A stretch of 64,000 nt of DNA from Caryophanales bacterium UBA743 (lineage in GTDB: Bacteria; Bacillota_I; Bacilli_A; RFN20; CAG-826), in contig DBKT01000009.1 in assembly GCA_002297365.1 (NCBI GenBank), forward strand, positions 1 through 64,000, given 5' to 3'. Under the pieces are notes generated by a model. It was not told the origin of the DNA and searched no databases. It saw only the letters and a list, made by a program, of their open reading frames with translations. Of the stretch, positions 50,779 to 59,256 are shown piece after piece. The stretch's first letter is position 1. Each line of letters starts with the position of its first letter. A program made the translations under genes and the position numbers.

Positions 50779-52055
50779 AGTTTTATTTATTTTCGTTAGG
50801 CTGCAAGGTAAATTCTTACGAAAATGATTTGCTTCGCGAAGAATTTTTGCAAAAGGGCCTCATTGAAACCGATAAGCCCGAAGAAGCGATGATTATCGTT
50901 TTGAACACCTGTTCCGTCACTTCGACCGCTGATCAAAAATCGCGGCAGCACATCCGCAAATTTCGTCGTCTCTCCCCTAAGGCGATTCTCGTCGTCATGG
51001 GATGCTACTCCCAAAAGAACTTTCTCGAAGCCTCAACCATAGGAGCCGATATCGTTTTAGGAACCTCCCATCGAAAAGAAATACCCGCACTCATCGTGCG
51101 ATTTGAAAAAGAGAGAAAGCCTATTATTCTAGTGGATAAGGACAATCGAAAAGAGAAATATGAGGAGTTTGGCTCTTTTGCTTTGCCAGACAACACCCGC
51201 GCTTATTTAAAAATCCAAGATGGATGCAATTATTTCTGCTCTTATTGTCTAATTCCTTTCGTCAGAGGAAATTCAAGAAGTCGCTCGAGAGAAAGCGTTT
51301 TAAGAGAAGCCAGACTTCTAGTTGAAAAAGGGTATAAAGAAATCGTCATTACAGGAATCGAAATCGGCTTCTATGGTCTTGATTTAAGCGATGGCTCCTA
51401 TAGATTGGGAAATCTTTTAAGAGACATACTGGAAGAAAATCCGACCCTCTTCCGTCTGAGAGTTTCCAGCTTAAACCCTTCTGAAGTGGACGATTCCTTT
51501 CTTTCTGTCATTCGCGATTTCCCTGCTTTCTCCTCCCATTTGCATTTGTCGTTGCAAAGTGGTTCAACCAAAGTTCTCAAAGAAATGAAAAGGCCTTATA
51601 CGGCTGAAGAATATTACGAAAAGCTTCAGTTAATACGCGCCATTCGTCCTGAAATCGCTATAACGACGGACATGATTTCTGGCTTTCCTAGTGAAACGGA
51701 GAAAGACTTCTTGGAAAGTTTAGACTTCGCCGAAAAATGCCATTTAGCAGAAATTCATTGTTTTCCATACTCCCCTAGAAAAGGGACGTTTGCCTATACC
51801 TTGAAGGATTTGCCTGCTGAAGTGAAAAAGAATAGAAATGCCCGTTTAATCGGCCTTTCCAAAAAGCTTCGTGAAGATTACAAAGAAAAATTTTACGGGA
51901 AAGAACTCGACGTCCTTTTTGAAGAATACGACGAAAAAAAAGGAATATCTTATGGACACACCTCTAATTTTCTTCTTGTTAAAGTTACGTCAAAATCGAA
52001 TCTTCATGGACAAGTCAAGAAAGTGGCCTACACTAAAGAAAATGCTGCTGATTAA
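50775..52055 (+). CDS. mtaB: tRNA t6A37 methylthiotransferase MtaB
   Basis: It converts t6A37 to ms2t6A37 in tRNAs decoding ANN codons. The MTTase domain has LGCKVNSYE, NTCSVTSTADQKSRQ and VMGCYSQ with three cluster cysteines. The radical SAM motif is DGCNYFCSYCLIPFVRG. A short TRAM-like C-terminus follows. The length of 426 aa fits MtaB better than MiaB. It follows rsmE as in Bacillus, with one unknown gene between. Confidence 0.93.
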   Translation: MKFYLFSLGCKVNSYENDLLREEFLQKGLIETDKPEEAMIIVLNTCSVTSTADQKSRQHIRKFRRLSPKAILVVMGCYSQKNFLEASTIGADIVLGTSHRKEIPALIVRFEKERKPIILVDKDNRKEKYEEFGSFALPDNTRAYLKIQDGCNYFCSYCLIPFVRGNSRSRSRESVLREARLLVEKGYKEIVITGIEIGFYGLDLSDGSYRLGNLLRDILEENPTLFRLRVSSLNPSEVDDSFLSVIRDFPAFSSHLHLSLQSGSTKVLKEMKRPYTAEEYYEKLQLIRAIRPEIAITTDMISGFPSETEKDFLESLDFAEKCHLAEIHCFPYSPRKGTFAYTLKDLPAEVKKNRNARLIGLSKKLREDYKEKFYGKELDVLFEEYDEKKGISYGHTSNFLLVKVTSKSNLHGQVKKVAYTKENAAD

Positions 52056-52116
52056 GCTTTTTATATAGATGCCATCGAGTAAAAAAGGAATATTTTTTAC
52101 ATTGTCTAAATTAACA

Positions 52117-52144
52117 TTGACTCACTAAAGCCTTCTTCTATAAT
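52117..52144 (+). promoter_or_regulatory. rpmF promoter
   Basis: TTGACT (52117-52122), 16-nt spacer, TATAAT (52139-52144). Confidence 0.75.
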
Positions 52145-52179
52145 AGTGCAGTCTTTTGTGAAGGAGATGAGAGAATAAT

Positions 52180-52368
52180 ATGGCAGTACCACAAAGAAGA
52201 ACTTCGAAAACCAGAAAAAGATTAAGAAGAACCCATTTCTATCTTAAATATCCAACGATGGTGGCTTGCCCACACTGTGGAGCGATGATTCAACCTCATA
52301 AAGTTTGCCCAGAATGCGGCTATTATGACGGCAAGGCAGTTATCGTCAAAGATAAAGAAAGCAAATAA
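52180..52368 (+). CDS. rpmF: 50S ribosomal protein L32
   Basis: A 62-aa protein starting MAVPQRRTSKTRKRLRRTH, with a zinc ribbon Cys30-x2-Cys33 ... Cys43-x2-Cys46, so it is the zinc-dependent form. AAGGAGATG lies upstream of the ATG. The usual upstream partner yceD (DUF177) is absent; the gene has its own promoter and terminator. Confidence 0.98.
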   Translation: MAVPQRRTSKTRKRLRRTHFYLKYPTMVACPHCGAMIQPHKVCPECGYYDGKAVIVKDKESK

Positions 52369-52383
52369 TTTCTGAAAAGAAGC

Positions 52384-52413
52384 AAGCGGCCTAGTAAGGC
52401 CGCTTTTCCTTTT
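52384..52413 (+). terminator. rpmF terminator
   Basis: AAGCGGCC, loop TAGTAA, GGCCGCTT, then TTCCTTTT. Confidence 0.85.
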
Positions 52414-52457
52414 CAAAGATAAAGTTGCAAAGTACAATATGTTGATGAGGTATCTTT

Positions 52458-53108
52458 ATGAAAATGAATAAGTATTTTGACCACACTTTATTGGCTGCGA
52501 ATGCCACAAAAAGTGAAATAGAGCAACTTTGCAAAGAAGCGAAAGAATACGATTTTATGAGTGTCTGCGTGAACCCTTATTTTGTGCCTCTCGCAAAGAA
52601 AGAACTGAAGGGCAGCGATGTAAAGGTTTGCACAGTTATTGGCTTCCCATTAGGTCAAATGAGCACAAAAGCAAAAGTTTTTGAGGCCAATGATGCAGTT
52701 AAAATGGGTGCCGATGAAGTGGATATGGTGATTAATGTCTCGGCATTAAAGGATCGTGACTACGATTACGTCAGGAAAGAGATTCATGAAATCAAAGAAG
52801 CTTGCGAAGGAAAACTTCTCAAAGTCATCTTAGAATGTTGCTATTTAAGCAAAGATGAAATTAAAAAAGCCTCTCAACTTGCCAAAGAGGCGGGTGCTGA
52901 CTTCGTAAAAACGTCCACCGGTTTCGGAAAAGGCGGAGCTAAAGCAGAAGACGTAAAAATCATGCGCGAGACAGTTGGAAGCGGTATGGGCGTCAAAGCG
53001 GCTGGTGGCATTCATACTTTAGCCGACTTTAAGGCGATGGTTGACGCCGGAGCTAATCGTATTGGCTGTTCTCACTCCGTCCAAATCATGGAAGAAAGCA
53101 AGAAATGA
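52458..53108 (+). CDS. deoC: deoxyribose-phosphate aldolase
   Basis: It cleaves 2-deoxyribose-5-phosphate to acetaldehyde and glyceraldehyde-3-phosphate. Schiff-base Lys151 lies in DFVKTSTGFGKGGA, and the second active Lys180 in VKAAGGI; FDHTLL is at the N-terminus. The length of 216 aa is normal. It completes the deoxynucleoside pathway with Pdp and Cdd. It overlaps the downstream glycosyltransferase gene by ATGA, an unexpected partner. Confidence 0.96.
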   Translation: MKMNKYFDHTLLAANATKSEIEQLCKEAKEYDFMSVCVNPYFVPLAKKELKGSDVKVCTVIGFPLGQMSTKAKVFEANDAVKMGADEVDMVINVSALKDRDYDYVRKEIHEIKEACEGKLLKVILECCYLSKDEIKKASQLAKEAGADFVKTSTGFGKGGAKAEDVKIMRETVGSGMGVKAAGGIHTLADFKAMVDAGANRIGCSHSVQIMEESKK

Positions 53109-54124
53109 AGACCCTTCTTTATTTCGAAGACGCAAACGGGATCAAAGCATCTGGCATAGGACGTGCCATGAGCCATCAAATGAGAGCTTTGAAATCCGCT
53201 GGCATTGATTTTACGAGGAATCCTAAAGAAAAGGGGTATGTTTTAGCCCACATCAATACTTTATGGGCAAAATCGCATGGCGTTCTAAGAAAATGCCATA
53301 AACAAGGGATCCCTGTTATTGTTCACGGCCATTCAACCTATGAAGATTTTCGAAAGTCTTTTCGTTGTTGGAAACTGATTGAGCCGATTTTTGATCATCA
53401 AATCAAATATATGTATTCCCATGCGGATTACATTATCACGCCAACCCCGTATTCAAAAAAGCTCATTGAGTCTTACGGTTTCAATAAAAAAGTGGTTTCT
53501 ATCTCCAATGGTATTGATTTAAATGAGTACAAAGAAGACATGAACGCCCAAGAGCTTTTCAAAAAGAAATTCGGGCTAAAAGAAAATGAACCCTTTGTCA
53601 TGGGAATTGGTTTCCCTTTCGAAAGAAAAGGACTCCACGATTTCATCGAAGTGGCTCGCTCATTTCCGAAAATAAAATTCTTTTGGTTTGGGCATTTAGC
53701 ACATATTCTTACCTCAGGTAAGATGTTGAAGGCCATGAAAAATAAGCCAGATAACGTAATCATGCCTGGATATGTCAAGGGAGAATTAATTCACGGAGCC
53801 TTGCAAAGTGCAACCTGTTTGTTCTTTCCTTCTTACGAAGAAACAGAAGGCATCGTCGTTTTAGAGGCCCTCGCCTCGAAATGTCCATTGGTATTGCGTA
53901 ACATTGGCGTCTACAAACCTTGGCTCGAAGATAAAAAGAACGCGCATTTTTGCGATAACAATGAAGAATTCCGCCAAGAAATCGAAAGCCTTCTAATAAA
54001 CGGCGAAGATCCTGCCGTTTTGGAAAATGGATATCGCATTGCTGAAGAGCGGTCTCTTGATAAAATCGGGCAACAACTGAAAGCCGCTTACGAGGAGTGT
54101 ATTTCTCTTTACAAAAAGAATTAA
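53105..54124 (+). CDS. GT4-family glycosyltransferase, probably glycolipid synthesis
   Basis: A GT-B enzyme of 339 aa. The acceptor half begins LLYFEDANGIKASGIGRAMSHQ; the donor half has GFPFERKGLHDF and the retaining-enzyme EX7E motif Glu246-Glu254 (EETEGIVVLE). The N-terminal SGIGRA pattern and HGHSTYEDF resemble streptococcal and lactobacillal enzymes linked to diacylglycerol glycosylation, as far as I can recall. That acceptor is therefore an inference. No signal peptide; probably peripheral at the inner membrane face. Its stop shares TTAA with the convergent GT2 gene. Confidence 0.75.
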   Translation: MKTLLYFEDANGIKASGIGRAMSHQMRALKSAGIDFTRNPKEKGYVLAHINTLWAKSHGVLRKCHKQGIPVIVHGHSTYEDFRKSFRCWKLIEPIFDHQIKYMYSHADYIITPTPYSKKLIESYGFNKKVVSISNGIDLNEYKEDMNAQELFKKKFGLKENEPFVMGIGFPFERKGLHDFIEVARSFPKIKFFWFGHLAHILTSGKMLKAMKNKPDNVIMPGYVKGELIHGALQSATCLFFPSYEETEGIVVLEALASKCPLVLRNIGVYKPWLEDKKNAHFCDNNEEFRQEIESLLINGEDPAVLENGYRIAEERSLDKIGQQLKAAYEECISLYKKN

Positions 54125-55077
54125 TGGAGAATTGCTCTATTGAGTAATTCCTCATAGCTCTTTCCTTCAATAGGAAGGGGGGTTTTTAAATCCCGAATCT
54201 CTTTCCATTCTTCGCGAACTTTTTTTATATACTCCTTCGAAACGCCGTTCTTCTTATCGATTTTCAAATCAAAAGAAAGCGTCCAACCCATTCGGAAAAA
54301 GCGACTTCGAAAAGCTTTTAAAGCCACGTGGTTATGGGTGATTTCGAAAAAATGACGATGCAAAGCGAAAACAGCTAGATGCCTTTGGGCACGATCGTTT
54401 CTTTTTACACTAGACAAAGAAGAGGAATTATTCTTGTAGTAATAATAAAGCGGACACCTCAAAAGAACGACTTTCTTGCATTTAGCCAATAAAGTACCGT
54501 TCAAAGCTTGATCTTCAAACATGTCTTTTGGGGAGGAAAGAAGAGCTCTGGGAAAAGAGGAAAGAATTTCTTTGCGATACATCTTACTCCACATAAAGCC
54601 CCGGATGCAGGCGTCCATATAAAAAGAACGGAGGATCGCCTTCCCCAACAAAGTGGCGTTTCTTCTGAATGGATACGTCGCTTTTTTATTTTTCATTCCG
54701 TAAACAACATAAAAAGCGCAATTCACCACATCCGCATCTTTCTTTACGATGGCATCAAACATCTTTTGAAGGAAATCATTCCTTAATTCGTCGTCCGCAT
54801 CAAGAAAAGCGATGTAATTTCCTTTTGCGATTTCGATGGCTTTTTGTCGTGATAAAGCGGTGCCGAGTCTTTCCTTAAAAGCAAGCAAAACAAGATTTTC
54901 ATGTTTTTTAGAATATTCTTCAAGAATTGATAGAGAGCCATCCTTACTAGGATCAATAGCGCAAATAAGTTCGAATTTTCCATTAAAAGATTGCGAAAAA
55001 ACGCTATCCAATGCCCTTTTTAAAGTTTTTTCGTTGTTATAGACGGGAAGAATTATGCTTACGTCGATTGAATTCAT
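54121..55077 (-). CDS. GT2-family glycosyltransferase
   Basis: A GT-A enzyme of 318 aa. It starts VSIILPVYNNEKTLKRALDSV and carries AFLDADDELRNDFL with the metal-binding DxD and FEDQALNG as the ED(Q/Y)-like catalytic region. No transmembrane segments, so it acts in the cytoplasm on surface polysaccharide, teichoic-acid-like or lipid acceptors (inference). TAAAAT lies 6 nt before the ATG on the minus strand without a Shine-Dalgarno. It is the only reversed gene in this region. Confidence 0.85.
   Translation of the reverse strand: MNSIDVSIILPVYNNEKTLKRALDSVFSQSFNGKFELICAIDPSKDGSLSILEEYSKKHENLVLLAFKERLGTALSRQKAIEIAKGNYIAFLDADDELRNDFLQKMFDAIVKKDADVVNCAFYVVYGMKNKKATYPFRRNATLLGKAILRSFYMDACIRGFMWSKMYRKEILSSFPRALLSSPKDMFEDQALNGTLLAKCKKVVLLRCPLYYYYKNNSSSLSSVKRNDRAQRHLAVFALHRHFFEITHNHVALKAFRSRFFRMGWTLSFDLKIDKKNGVSKEYIKKVREEWKEIRDLKTPLPIEGKSYEELLNRAILH
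54160..54187 (+). terminator. possible terminator of the deoC-GT4 transcript
   Basis: CTTTCC and GGAAGG (one G-U) with a 7-nt loop, followed by GGGG and TTTTTAAA. It lies inside the 3' end of the convergent GT2 gene. Weak. Confidence 0.3.
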
Positions 55078-55142
55078 AGGAGCATTTTAACATAGCTACT
55101 ATCAAAAGCGTTCAAAAGGAGCATGGATATTTGTGTTTTTTA

Positions 55143-55170
55143 TTGCAAATAGAATGAGTTAAGGTAAAAT
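55143..55170 (+). promoter_or_regulatory. rpsU promoter
   Basis: TTGCAA (55143-55148), 16-nt spacer, TAAAAT (55165-55170). Confidence 0.65.
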
Positions 55171-55203
55171 AATTTGGCATTGGGCAGAAAGAAGGTGAAT
55201 CTC

Positions 55204-55380
55204 ATGTCTGTTAAAGTAGTCGTCCGCGAAGGTGAATCTCTTGATGATGCGGTTCGTCGTTGGAAGAGAAACGTGAACAAAAGCGGTATCCTTCTCGAAA
55301 CCCGCAAAAGAGAATGCTTCTATCCAACTTCATTGAAACGCAAAATGAAGTCTGAAATGGCTCGTAGAAAAAAATGGTAA
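55204..55380 (+). CDS. rpsU: 30S ribosomal protein S21
   Basis: A 58-aa basic protein: MSVKVVVREGESLDDAVRRWKR, then RKRECFYPTSLKRK and a basic end. GAAGGTG lies about 8 nt before the ATG at 55204; the upstream TTG at 55174 in frame lacks any such site. Position between mtaB and ybeY follows Bacillus, although yqeY and phoH are missing. Confidence 0.97.
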   Translation: MSVKVVVREGESLDDAVRRWKRNVNKSGILLETRKRECFYPTSLKRKMKSEMARRKKW

Positions 55381-55385
55381 AAATT

Positions 55386-55413
55386 TCCCCGAAGTGAATC
55401 GGGGATTTTTTTA
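55386..55413 (+). terminator. rpsU terminator
   Basis: TCCCCGA, loop AGTGAA, TCGGGGA, then TTTTTTT. Confidence 0.9.
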
Positions 55414-55458
55414 TGCCAATTTTGTCCGTTCTTTGAAAAGTAAGTCTTTCTATAGGTG

Positions 55459-56652
55459 ATGAGACAATTCATTTATCAAGAAAGCGAAAAGGGATGCGGG
55501 CTTGCTTGTTTGAAAATGGCGCTTGTGGAAGCGACAGGGGAGAGCAATTACAAGTTCATGCGGTTAGAAAAACATCCGCCTTATAGTTTGAAAGAGCTTC
55601 AGGAAACGGCCGCAAAAGAGGGGATGGAGCTGAATTTTTATAAAGCAAACGAAAAAGAAAAGCTCAAAGAAATCGATTCTTACCCTCTTTTCCTTCTTTT
55701 GAATAAAGAAGGCCACGAACATTTGGTTTATGTTCCACGAGCAAGAAAGGAGAAAATACTTGTTTATGATCCTGCTTTTGGAACTTATTGGGCCAAGAAA
55801 GAGGAGATTATGAGCAATTGGGGACTGATTTGGGGTTCAATCAAAATGGGGCAAAAGAAAATTTGTCCATTTAAGAAGCCCAAGGTCTTTCCTTGCTTGG
55901 ATTTCCTTTTACCCGCTTTATCAACGATCGTTTCGTTTCTTTGCCTTTACGCGTCTTTCTTTTTTATGCAGGATAACGGGAATTATTTGCTTTCCATCGG
56001 TCTATTAGCCTGTTATGGTTTTTGTGAAATCCTGACGAGGCTGCTATTAACGAATGCAATGAAAAAATTCGATCGGAAATGGTTGGATGAAATCGCCTTG
56101 GTGCCTCAGAATTTAAAAGAAAGATATTTGCATTATTACGCTTTAAAGAAGGCTATTTATCCTGATTTTTTGTCTCTAATCACTTCCTTTGTATTAGTTA
56201 TATCCCTTACTTTTCTTTTCAGCGCAAACAATTCTTATTTTTATCTGTCGGTCGCAGGAACATTAAGCTATATTGCCATCAGTTCCATTTTATTAAAATC
56301 AAAAACGGTTCATCGAAAATTAATCCTGGAGCAAAGAGAGCGAGGGCTTTTCTCAAATTCGCAAACGATTAATGAAGCGAAGAATGCCATTCGCTCAATC
56401 AATGAGGAGAGTTACAAAATAGCCTCTCTTATTGGAAACGAACGGATCGTTTATTTTGTAATTCTTGCGGTTTTCGCCCTTCTTCCTTTGCTAAGCGCCA
56501 ATTCCGTTTCTTTAAACTATTATTTATTGCATTTTGGAGCTCTCTTTGCGGTAGGATCCTCTTTGCAAAACATTTTTGCTTATATCGAAAATTCGCCTAT
56601 TAGAGAAAAGGAGCAGATGTACTTCGATGAATATTTCTCAAAAGACGATTAA
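55459..56652 (+). CDS. C39 peptidase domain fused to six membrane segments, no ABC ATPase
   Basis: Residues 1-125 form a C39 peptidase: Gln7 (oxyanion), CGLAC with catalytic Cys13, HEHLVYV with His88 and VYDPAFG with Asp104. About six membrane segments follow (near 139-163, 174-195, 235-257, 262-282, 330-350, 355-380). This is the layout of a peptidase-containing ABC transporter (leader-peptide processing and export), but the protein ends at 397 aa without any nucleotide-binding domain. None is found in another frame before ybeY. I prefer the ATG at 55459 over the GTG one codon upstream. It may pair with a separate ATPase elsewhere, or process peptides without transport (inference). Confidence 0.72.
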   Translation: MRQFIYQESEKGCGLACLKMALVEATGESNYKFMRLEKHPPYSLKELQETAAKEGMELNFYKANEKEKLKEIDSYPLFLLLNKEGHEHLVYVPRARKEKILVYDPAFGTYWAKKEEIMSNWGLIWGSIKMGQKKICPFKKPKVFPCLDFLLPALSTIVSFLCLYASFFFMQDNGNYLLSIGLLACYGFCEILTRLLLTNAMKKFDRKWLDEIALVPQNLKERYLHYYALKKAIYPDFLSLITSFVLVISLTFLFSANNSYFYLSVAGTLSYIAISSILLKSKTVHRKLILEQRERGLFSNSQTINEAKNAIRSINEESYKIASLIGNERIVYFVILAVFALLPLLSANSVSLNYYLLHFGALFAVGSSLQNIFAYIENSPIREKEQMYFDEYFSKDD

Positions 56653-56692
56653 TTACGGCGAAAAAAGACCACGAATGTGATAAATTTATTGT

Positions 56693-57154
56693 ATGGAAGT
56701 GGATTTTACAAATAACTTTGGCGAGGAATACAATTTCCTCGAAGAACGCTACACTCATTTAGCAAAAGTGGCATTCAAGATGCTTGACATTCGAGTCAAT
56801 TACGAAATAGACGTTTCTTTGGTAGATGATGAAACGATTCATCAAATCAATAGAGACTATCGACACGTTGACCGGGTTACAGATGTAATTTCCTTCGCTT
56901 TTAATGATGACAAAGACCCAAAAGATGCAATTTTGAATCCGGAGGTTCCTAGAATGCTTGGGGAGATATTGATTTGCCTTCCTCAAGCTCAAAGACAGGC
57001 TAAGGAAATTGGAAACACTTTAAAAAGAGAGCTTTCTTTCTTATTTGTTCACGGCTTGCTTCATCTTCTTGGCTACGATCATATGAAGCCGGAAGACGAA
57101 GCGATTATGTTTCCATTGCAGGACCGAATATTAGAGGAGGCCAACAAGAAATGA
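56693..57154 (+). CDS. ybeY: endoribonuclease YbeY
   Basis: YbeY takes part in 16S rRNA 3' maturation and ribosome quality control. The zinc site HGLLHLLGYDH (His120, His124, His130) and RVTDVISF are conserved. The length of 153 aa is typical. No clear Shine-Dalgarno precedes the ATG; TAAATT lies 6 nt upstream. It overlaps cdd by ATGA. The phoH and dgkA genes usually beside it are absent. Confidence 0.95.
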   Translation: MEVDFTNNFGEEYNFLEERYTHLAKVAFKMLDIRVNYEIDVSLVDDETIHQINRDYRHVDRVTDVISFAFNDDKDPKDAILNPEVPRMLGEILICLPQAQRQAKEIGNTLKRELSFLFVHGLLHLLGYDHMKPEDEAIMFPLQDRILEEANKK

Positions 57155-57558
57155 TGACTAAAAACGAACTTCTCCAAGAAGCGAAACGTGCGCTTGATTT
57201 GGCATATGCGCCTTATTCCCATTTTCAAGTAGGGGCTGCTGTCTTAACAAAAGACGGGAAATGTTTTTTAGGCGCGAATGTTGAGAATTCTTCTTACCCT
57301 CTCTCAATGTGTGCGGAAAGAAATGCAATTTATCACGCAATGATGAACGGGAAAAAGAAAGAGGATTTTCTTGCATTGGCAATTGTTGCTAACGCAAGAA
57401 GGCCAGTCTCTCCTTGTGGAGCTTGTAGGCAAGTCATTTCCGAATTATTTCCTTCAAACGCTCCAATTTATCTCGGTAATTTAGAAGGAGAAGTAAAAGA
57501 AACAACGGCAAAGGAACTCCTTCCTTATGCCTTTGAGAAAGAAGATATGGATATATGA
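57151..57558 (+). CDS. cdd: cytidine deaminase
   Basis: It deaminates cytidine and deoxycytidine. The zinc/catalytic motifs are CAERNAI (Cys54, Glu56) and PCGACRQ (Cys89, Cys92). The length of 135 aa is typical for the tetrameric form. Two adjacent ATG codons exist; the first overlaps the ybeY stop. Overlaps era by ATGA. Confidence 0.96.
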   Translation: MMTKNELLQEAKRALDLAYAPYSHFQVGAAVLTKDGKCFLGANVENSSYPLSMCAERNAIYHAMMNGKKKEDFLALAIVANARRPVSPCGACRQVISELFPSNAPIYLGNLEGEVKETTAKELLPYAFEKEDMDI

Positions 57559-58454
57559 AATGTGGTTTTTGCACAATATTAGGAAAGCCAAATGTTGGGA
57601 AATCAACTTTATTAAACGCTCTTTTATCTAAAAAGGTCTCGATAGTCACGCCGAAAGCGCAAACTACACGTGACGATATCATCGGCGTATATAACGAAAA
57701 GGAGGCGCAAATCGTTTTTACGGATACGCCAGGGCTTTTCGATGGGGAGGAATCCTTATATAAAGCGATGAATCGCTCGGCTAGAAGAAGCCTTTCTGAT
57801 GTTGATGTCGTTCTTTATTTGATTGATTCATCGGTGACGGATTATGCTGTTGACGATGCTTTGCTTTCTTCGATTAAAACAGACGCTCCAATTCTTCTTG
57901 TTTTCAACAAGATAGATTTAGCCACCATCGATATGATGGAAAAATTGAAAGAGCATTACAGAGAGAATTTCCCTAGTTTTTCGCAAATTGAGATATCCGC
58001 TTTAACAAACTTCAACCTGAAGGACCTTAAAACTGCCATAAAGAGCCATTTAAGCGAAGGATTGCCTTTTTATCCAAACGATATCATCACTGACAAAGAC
58101 AACTCTTTTATGGCGAAGGAGGTCATTCGTGAAGAGCTTCTTCATTTCTTAAAACAAGAAATCCCGCATGAATGTGCGATTTTAATTAACGATTATAAGG
58201 AAAACGACAAAGGTGTCGAAATCAAAGCCACGATTGTTTGCGAAAAGGAAACCCAAAAGCCAATCATCATCGGGCGAGGGGGCGAAATGATCAAAAAAGT
58301 TTCGATGACTGCTCGTAGAAATCTTGAGAAGATGTGGGGGGGACATGTCACTTTATATACGCAGGTAGAATGTCTTCCCGGTTGGCGCAACGACACAAGA
58401 AAGTTAGCCCAGTTAGGCTACGGGAAGAAAGCCGATGAGAGGAACAGCTTCTAA
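57555..58454 (+). CDS. era: GTPase Era
   Basis: Era binds the 3' end of 16S rRNA during 30S assembly. G1 GKPNVGKST (10-18), DTPGLF, NKID and the C-terminal KH domain (IIIGRGGEMIKKV) are canonical. The length of 299 aa is normal. The stop lies 20 bp inside recO. Confidence 0.97.
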   Translation: MKCGFCTILGKPNVGKSTLLNALLSKKVSIVTPKAQTTRDDIIGVYNEKEAQIVFTDTPGLFDGEESLYKAMNRSARRSLSDVDVVLYLIDSSVTDYAVDDALLSSIKTDAPILLVFNKIDLATIDMMEKLKEHYRENFPSFSQIEISALTNFNLKDLKTAIKSHLSEGLPFYPNDIITDKDNSFMAKEVIREELLHFLKQEIPHECAILINDYKENDKGVEIKATIVCEKETQKPIIIGRGGEMIKKVSMTARRNLEKMWGGHVTLYTQVECLPGWRNDTRKLAQLGYGKKADERNSF

Positions 58455-59166
58455 TTATGTAGGCTACACTATCCGGATTTCCGATTATAAAGATAGCGAT
58501 TGCATCGTCACTTTTTTGACAGAAGAAAATGTTCTGACATTTCGAGCCAGGGGAATTAAAAAAATCAAATCAAAAAACAGAAACGCCATTTCTCCACTCA
58601 CAAAATCCGAAGTCACTTTGCTTCAGATGGGTGAAAGTCTCACCCTTTCCGAAGCCAAACAAATTTCAGCCCCTAAGCTCAACGGTGATTTTCTTTTAAA
58701 TTCTTGTTTTTCCTTTCTAAATGAGCTGAATTCCAAAATTGTCGATTCCGACGAAACGTCTGAGCTTTATGAATGGCTTGATGAGGCCATGAACTTTCTT
58801 AACCAAAAAAACGACGAATACTTAACTCCTTGCCTTATTTACTTTGCGCAGTTTTTGCGTTTAGAGGGTTATGGTCTGGATGTGGATGATTGTGTTGTTT
58901 GCGGCAAAAAAAACGATATCGTCGGGATTTCTTTGTCTAAAGGAGGCTTTCTTTGTCGGGAGCATCTTGAGTTTGAGTTCGAGAAGAAAGAGCCTCGGTT
59001 CCTTAAAATCATCCGTTTTTGTTTCCGCTGCTCTCCAAAAGATATGAATCGCGTTCATTTCGAAAAGAAAGAATGCTTAAGATGCATCGCTTATCTTTCG
59101 GAATTTTATGAACAATCTGCCGGTGAAAAGCTACGAAGCTTAGAATATTTAAGGCTTGCTAGCTAA
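58435..59166 (+). CDS. recO: DNA repair protein RecO
   Basis: RecO anneals DNA and loads RecA in the RecFOR pathway. An N-terminal OB fold (YTIRISDYKDSDCIVTFLTEE, shown in part) is followed by a helical domain with a zinc motif CVVCGKK ... GGFLCREH. The length of 243 aa is typical. GGGAAG precedes the ATG at 58435, which overlaps the era end by 20 bp. Confidence 0.93.
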   Translation: MRGTASNYVGYTIRISDYKDSDCIVTFLTEENVLTFRARGIKKIKSKNRNAISPLTKSEVTLLQMGESLTLSEAKQISAPKLNGDFLLNSCFSFLNELNSKIVDSDETSELYEWLDEAMNFLNQKNDEYLTPCLIYFAQFLRLEGYGLDVDDCVVCGKKNDIVGISLSKGGFLCREHLEFEFEKKEPRFLKIIRFCFRCSPKDMNRVHFEKKECLRCIAYLSEFYEQSAGEKLRSLEYLRLAS

Positions 59167-59177
59167 TCCTGTTGGGG

Positions 59178-59206
59178 TTGACGATATGTAATGCCTAATG
59201 TATGCT
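59178..59206 (+). promoter_or_regulatory. glyQS promoter
   Basis: TTGACG (59178-59183), 17-nt spacer, TATGCT (59201-59206). The leader of about 45 nt holds no T-box. Confidence 0.6.
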
Positions 59207-59256
59207 AATTTTTGCTTTCGTTTTTATTAAAAACGATGCTAGTAAAGGAGCCAAAA

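Noticed and set aside
59167..59256. Search for a T-box in front of glyQS
   Set aside because: The leader is only about 45 nt after the predicted start and has no TGGTACCGCG-like sequence.
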